From an uncultured Rothia sp. (GTDB taxonomy: Bacteria; Actinomycetota; Actinomycetes; Actinomycetales; Micrococcaceae): DNA of 16,117 nucleotides. The stretch covers positions 1 to 16,117 of the forward strand of contig CAMIIP010000032.1 of assembly GCA_946222285.1 (NCBI GenBank). Reading direction: 5' to 3'. A program made the translations under genes and the position numbers. The notes under the pieces are model-generated. The model was not told the DNA's origin and searched no databases. It saw only the letters and a program-made list of their open reading frames with translations. Positions 14,381 to 16,117 of this stretch are shown one piece after another (position 1 is the first letter of the stretch; the number at the start of each line of letters is the position of its first letter).

Positions 14381-14511
14381 AATGGCTGTCAGAAACTTAG
14401 CTTCGCTCTGTACTGCCAGCACGCTCCAGCTCAAACATTGCTCGTTGGCGCTCGCAAAACTCGCAAGTCGCGCACGACAGTACGCGCTTCGCCGAGTTTC
14501 TGACAACCATT
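14381..14511. repeat. 131-bp inverted-repeat element between gabT and gabD
   Basis: The outer 17 bp at 14381-14397 (AATGGCTGTCAGAAACT) pair with 14495-14511 with a single mismatch. An inner GTACTG (14410-14415) and CAGTAC (14478-14483) pair in roughly the same register. The interior is about 60 bp. This looks like a small non-autonomous element (MITE-like) or a dispersed intergenic repeat; no clear target duplication is seen and no second copy is in the window. In the gabTD transcript it would form a long hairpin. Confidence 0.7.
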
Positions 14512-14539
14512 ACATTTCTCTCACGAGTTAAGGAGCATC

Positions 14540-15919
14540 ATGAGCAACAAAGGCTATCGAGTAGAAGACCCCACCACCGGTGAGGTCCTTGAAACTTTCG
14601 AATCAGCAAGCAACGAAGAGGCAACCACTGCGGTAGAGAAGGCTCACGAGGCTTTCCTCTCATGGCGCGAAACCCCCATCGAGGAGCGCGCGAAAATTGT
14701 TACTCGCGTTGCTGAACTCTTCGAAGAGCGCAAGCAGGAACTAGCTGAAATTATCTCCCAGGAGATGGGAAAGCCTGTTTCTGAGGGTGTTGAAGAGGCT
14801 GAGTTCTCCGCAGAAATCTTCGGCTACTACGCCAAGAACGGTCCTTCTTTCGTGGAGGACGAAGAAATCTCAGCAGGTGGCGGCAAGGCCTACATTCAGC
14901 GTCTGCCCCTCGGTGTACTGGTGGGCATTATGCCCTGGAACTTCCCTTACTATCAGGTAGCTCGCTTCGCGGCGCCCAACCTGATGCTGGGTAATACCAT
15001 CGTGCTCAAGCACGCTGAGATTTGCCCTCGTTCAGCGCAGGCAATCCAGCAGATTTTTGACGACGCCGGGCTCCCCGCAGGTGCTTACATCAGCATCTTC
15101 GCAACCCACGATCAGATTTCTGACATGATTGCGCACAAACATGTTCAAGGTGTTTCTTTGACCGGTTCAGAACGTGCAGGCGCAGCTGTTGCCGCGACCG
15201 CAGGTAAGAACCTGAAGAAGGCTGTTCTCGAACTTGGCGGATCCGACCCCTACGTGGTGATCGATACCGACGACGTTAAGGCTGCTGCCGAGCTCGCCTG
15301 GAACACCCGCATGTACAACACCGGTCAGGCCTGCAACTCCAACAAGCGCATGATCGTCATGGACGATATCTACGACGAGTTCGTTGACGAACTAGTCTCC
15401 TTGGCTGAAAACATGAAGCCCGGTAAGCCCGAAGAAGCAGGCGAAGGCGTCTATGCCCCGCTCTCCTCACGCTCTGCCGCTGAAGGTTTGAAAGCCCAGC
15501 TAGATCGCGCTGTTGAACAGGGCGGAAAGGTACGTGCCGGCGGCACCCTAGCCGACGACGCGTCGTCCTACTTCGCCCCCGCCGTTCTCACCGACCTGCC
15601 CGTTGGCTGCGATGCCTACTACGAAGAACTCTTCGGACCTGTAGCGACCGTGTACAAGGTATCTAGCGACGAAGAAGCAATCGAACTGGCAAACAACTCC
15701 CAGTACGGTCTCGGCGGCGCAGTGTTCTCGCAGGACGAGGCTCGTGCGAAGAAGCTTGCGTCCCAGCTCGAAGTGGGCATGGCAAACGTGAACTCACCCG
15801 CAGGCGAAGGCGCAGAAGTACCATTCGGCGGCGTGAAGAACTCCGGCTACGGCCGCGAACTGGGTCCCTACGGCATGGACGAATTCGTGAACAAGCGCAT
15901 GTACTTCGTGGCTGACTAG
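14540..15919 (+). CDS. gabD: Succinate-semialdehyde dehydrogenase
   Basis: The 459-residue aldehyde dehydrogenase has the full catalytic set: cofactor motif PWNFPYYQVARFAAPNLMLG, VSLTGSERAG, general base Glu231 in LELGGSDP, nucleophile Cys265 in NTGQACNSNKR, and ELFGPVATVY near the C-terminus. The length and the short N-terminus fit the Sad/GabD-like class found beside gabT. It oxidises succinate semialdehyde to succinate, feeding the TCA cycle. AAGGAG lies 4 nt before the ATG. Exact aldehyde and NAD/NADP preference cannot be read; the role rests on its position next to gabT. It is probably co-transcribed with gabT, with the 131-bp inverted repeat between them as a possible attenuator. Confidence 0.92.
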   Translation: MSNKGYRVEDPTTGEVLETFESASNEEATTAVEKAHEAFLSWRETPIEERAKIVTRVAELFEERKQELAEIISQEMGKPVSEGVEEAEFSAEIFGYYAKNGPSFVEDEEISAGGGKAYIQRLPLGVLVGIMPWNFPYYQVARFAAPNLMLGNTIVLKHAEICPRSAQAIQQIFDDAGLPAGAYISIFATHDQISDMIAHKHVQGVSLTGSERAGAAVAATAGKNLKKAVLELGGSDPYVVIDTDDVKAAAELAWNTRMYNTGQACNSNKRMIVMDDIYDEFVDELVSLAENMKPGKPEEAGEGVYAPLSSRSAAEGLKAQLDRAVEQGGKVRAGGTLADDASSYFAPAVLTDLPVGCDAYYEELFGPVATVYKVSSDEEAIELANNSQYGLGGAVFSQDEARAKKLASQLEVGMANVNSPAGEGAEVPFGGVKNSGYGRELGPYGMDEFVNKRMYFVAD

Positions 15920-16117
15920 GTTTATGTCGTTCATGGAGTGATCCAGCAAATATTTGGTTCAAGCCTCAGACATTAACAGCGAAAATCCCTTGGCATGGTT
16001 TTGAGAGCTTATACAGTTTTCGGGGGCGGTGCCGGGGGTTTTTCTTTTAAGCTTTTTAATTCTTGAGGCTTATTCATAAGGGGGGGGTAAAACCAGCCCC
16101 ATCACCAACTAGACAAC
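15920..16117. other. Non-coding tail after gabD
   Basis: No gene is recognised. It contains G-runs (16021-16039 and a run of nine G near 16079-16087), followed in the first case by TTTTTC. No stable hairpin with a T-tract could be confirmed, so the gabD terminator is unresolved or lies beyond the window. Confidence 0.5.

Noticed and set aside
16021..16044. G-rich stretch followed by T's as the gabD terminator
   Set aside because: Two G-runs do not pair with each other and no adequate stem is visible.

Overview
The window is 16.1 kb of bacterial chromosome. It looks like a moderate-G+C actinobacterium, most plausibly a Rothia-like member of the Micrococcaceae. That assignment is an inference from several things: a GuaB1-type protein with CBS domains, several start codons placed just downstream of TAnnnT promoters (leaderless-style), a perfect parS core of the type used by actinobacterial ParB, and the general look of the proteins. 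No rRNA, tRNA, complete insertion sequence, prophage or CRISPR array is visible.

Layout. A 52-bp perfect palindrome opens the window, followed by guaB1 (purine salvage) and a bidirectional hairpin terminator. Leftward from there lies a large secreted protein with a fibrinogen-like domain and a beta-propeller. Next, also leftward, is a broken Nudix-HAD fusion gene in an operon with a MarR regulator. Divergent from marR is an EamA/DMT permease; two palindromic boxes in the 49-bp gap look like the MarR operator. A block of small metabolic and housekeeping genes follows: deoD (leftward), an UlaG-like metallo-hydrolase, a Cof-type HAD phosphatase (leftward), a cupin, a DJ-1/PfpI protein (leftward), a frameshifted GNAT acetyltransferase, an ArsD-like protein and a SUKH-like protein (both leftward). 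The window ends with gabT and gabD, which convert GABA to succinate via succinate semialdehyde. Upstream of gabT is a parS-like site plus a second, everted copy of its half-sites, and a 131-bp inverted-repeat element sits between gabT and gabD.

The most striking observation is in the Nudix-HAD gene. It is broken by exactly 61 bp: a 28-bp direct duplication flanking 33 bp of unrelated sequence. Removing 61 bp restores a complete HAD C-terminus. Repeat 28 plus spacer 33 is the geometry produced when a type I-E Cas1-Cas2 integrase inserts one spacer, and the duplicated 28 bp carries a degenerate I-E-like CCCGC...GGG core. This may be a natural off-target spacer integration into a chromosomal gene; ordinary duplication is the alternative.

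Genes are packed tightly. Two convergent pairs share four bases at their stop codons, and marR overlaps the Nudix-HAD gene by 17 nt. Two genes (Nudix-HAD and GNAT) are interrupted by indels, which could be real decay or, for the one-base GNAT case, sequence error.
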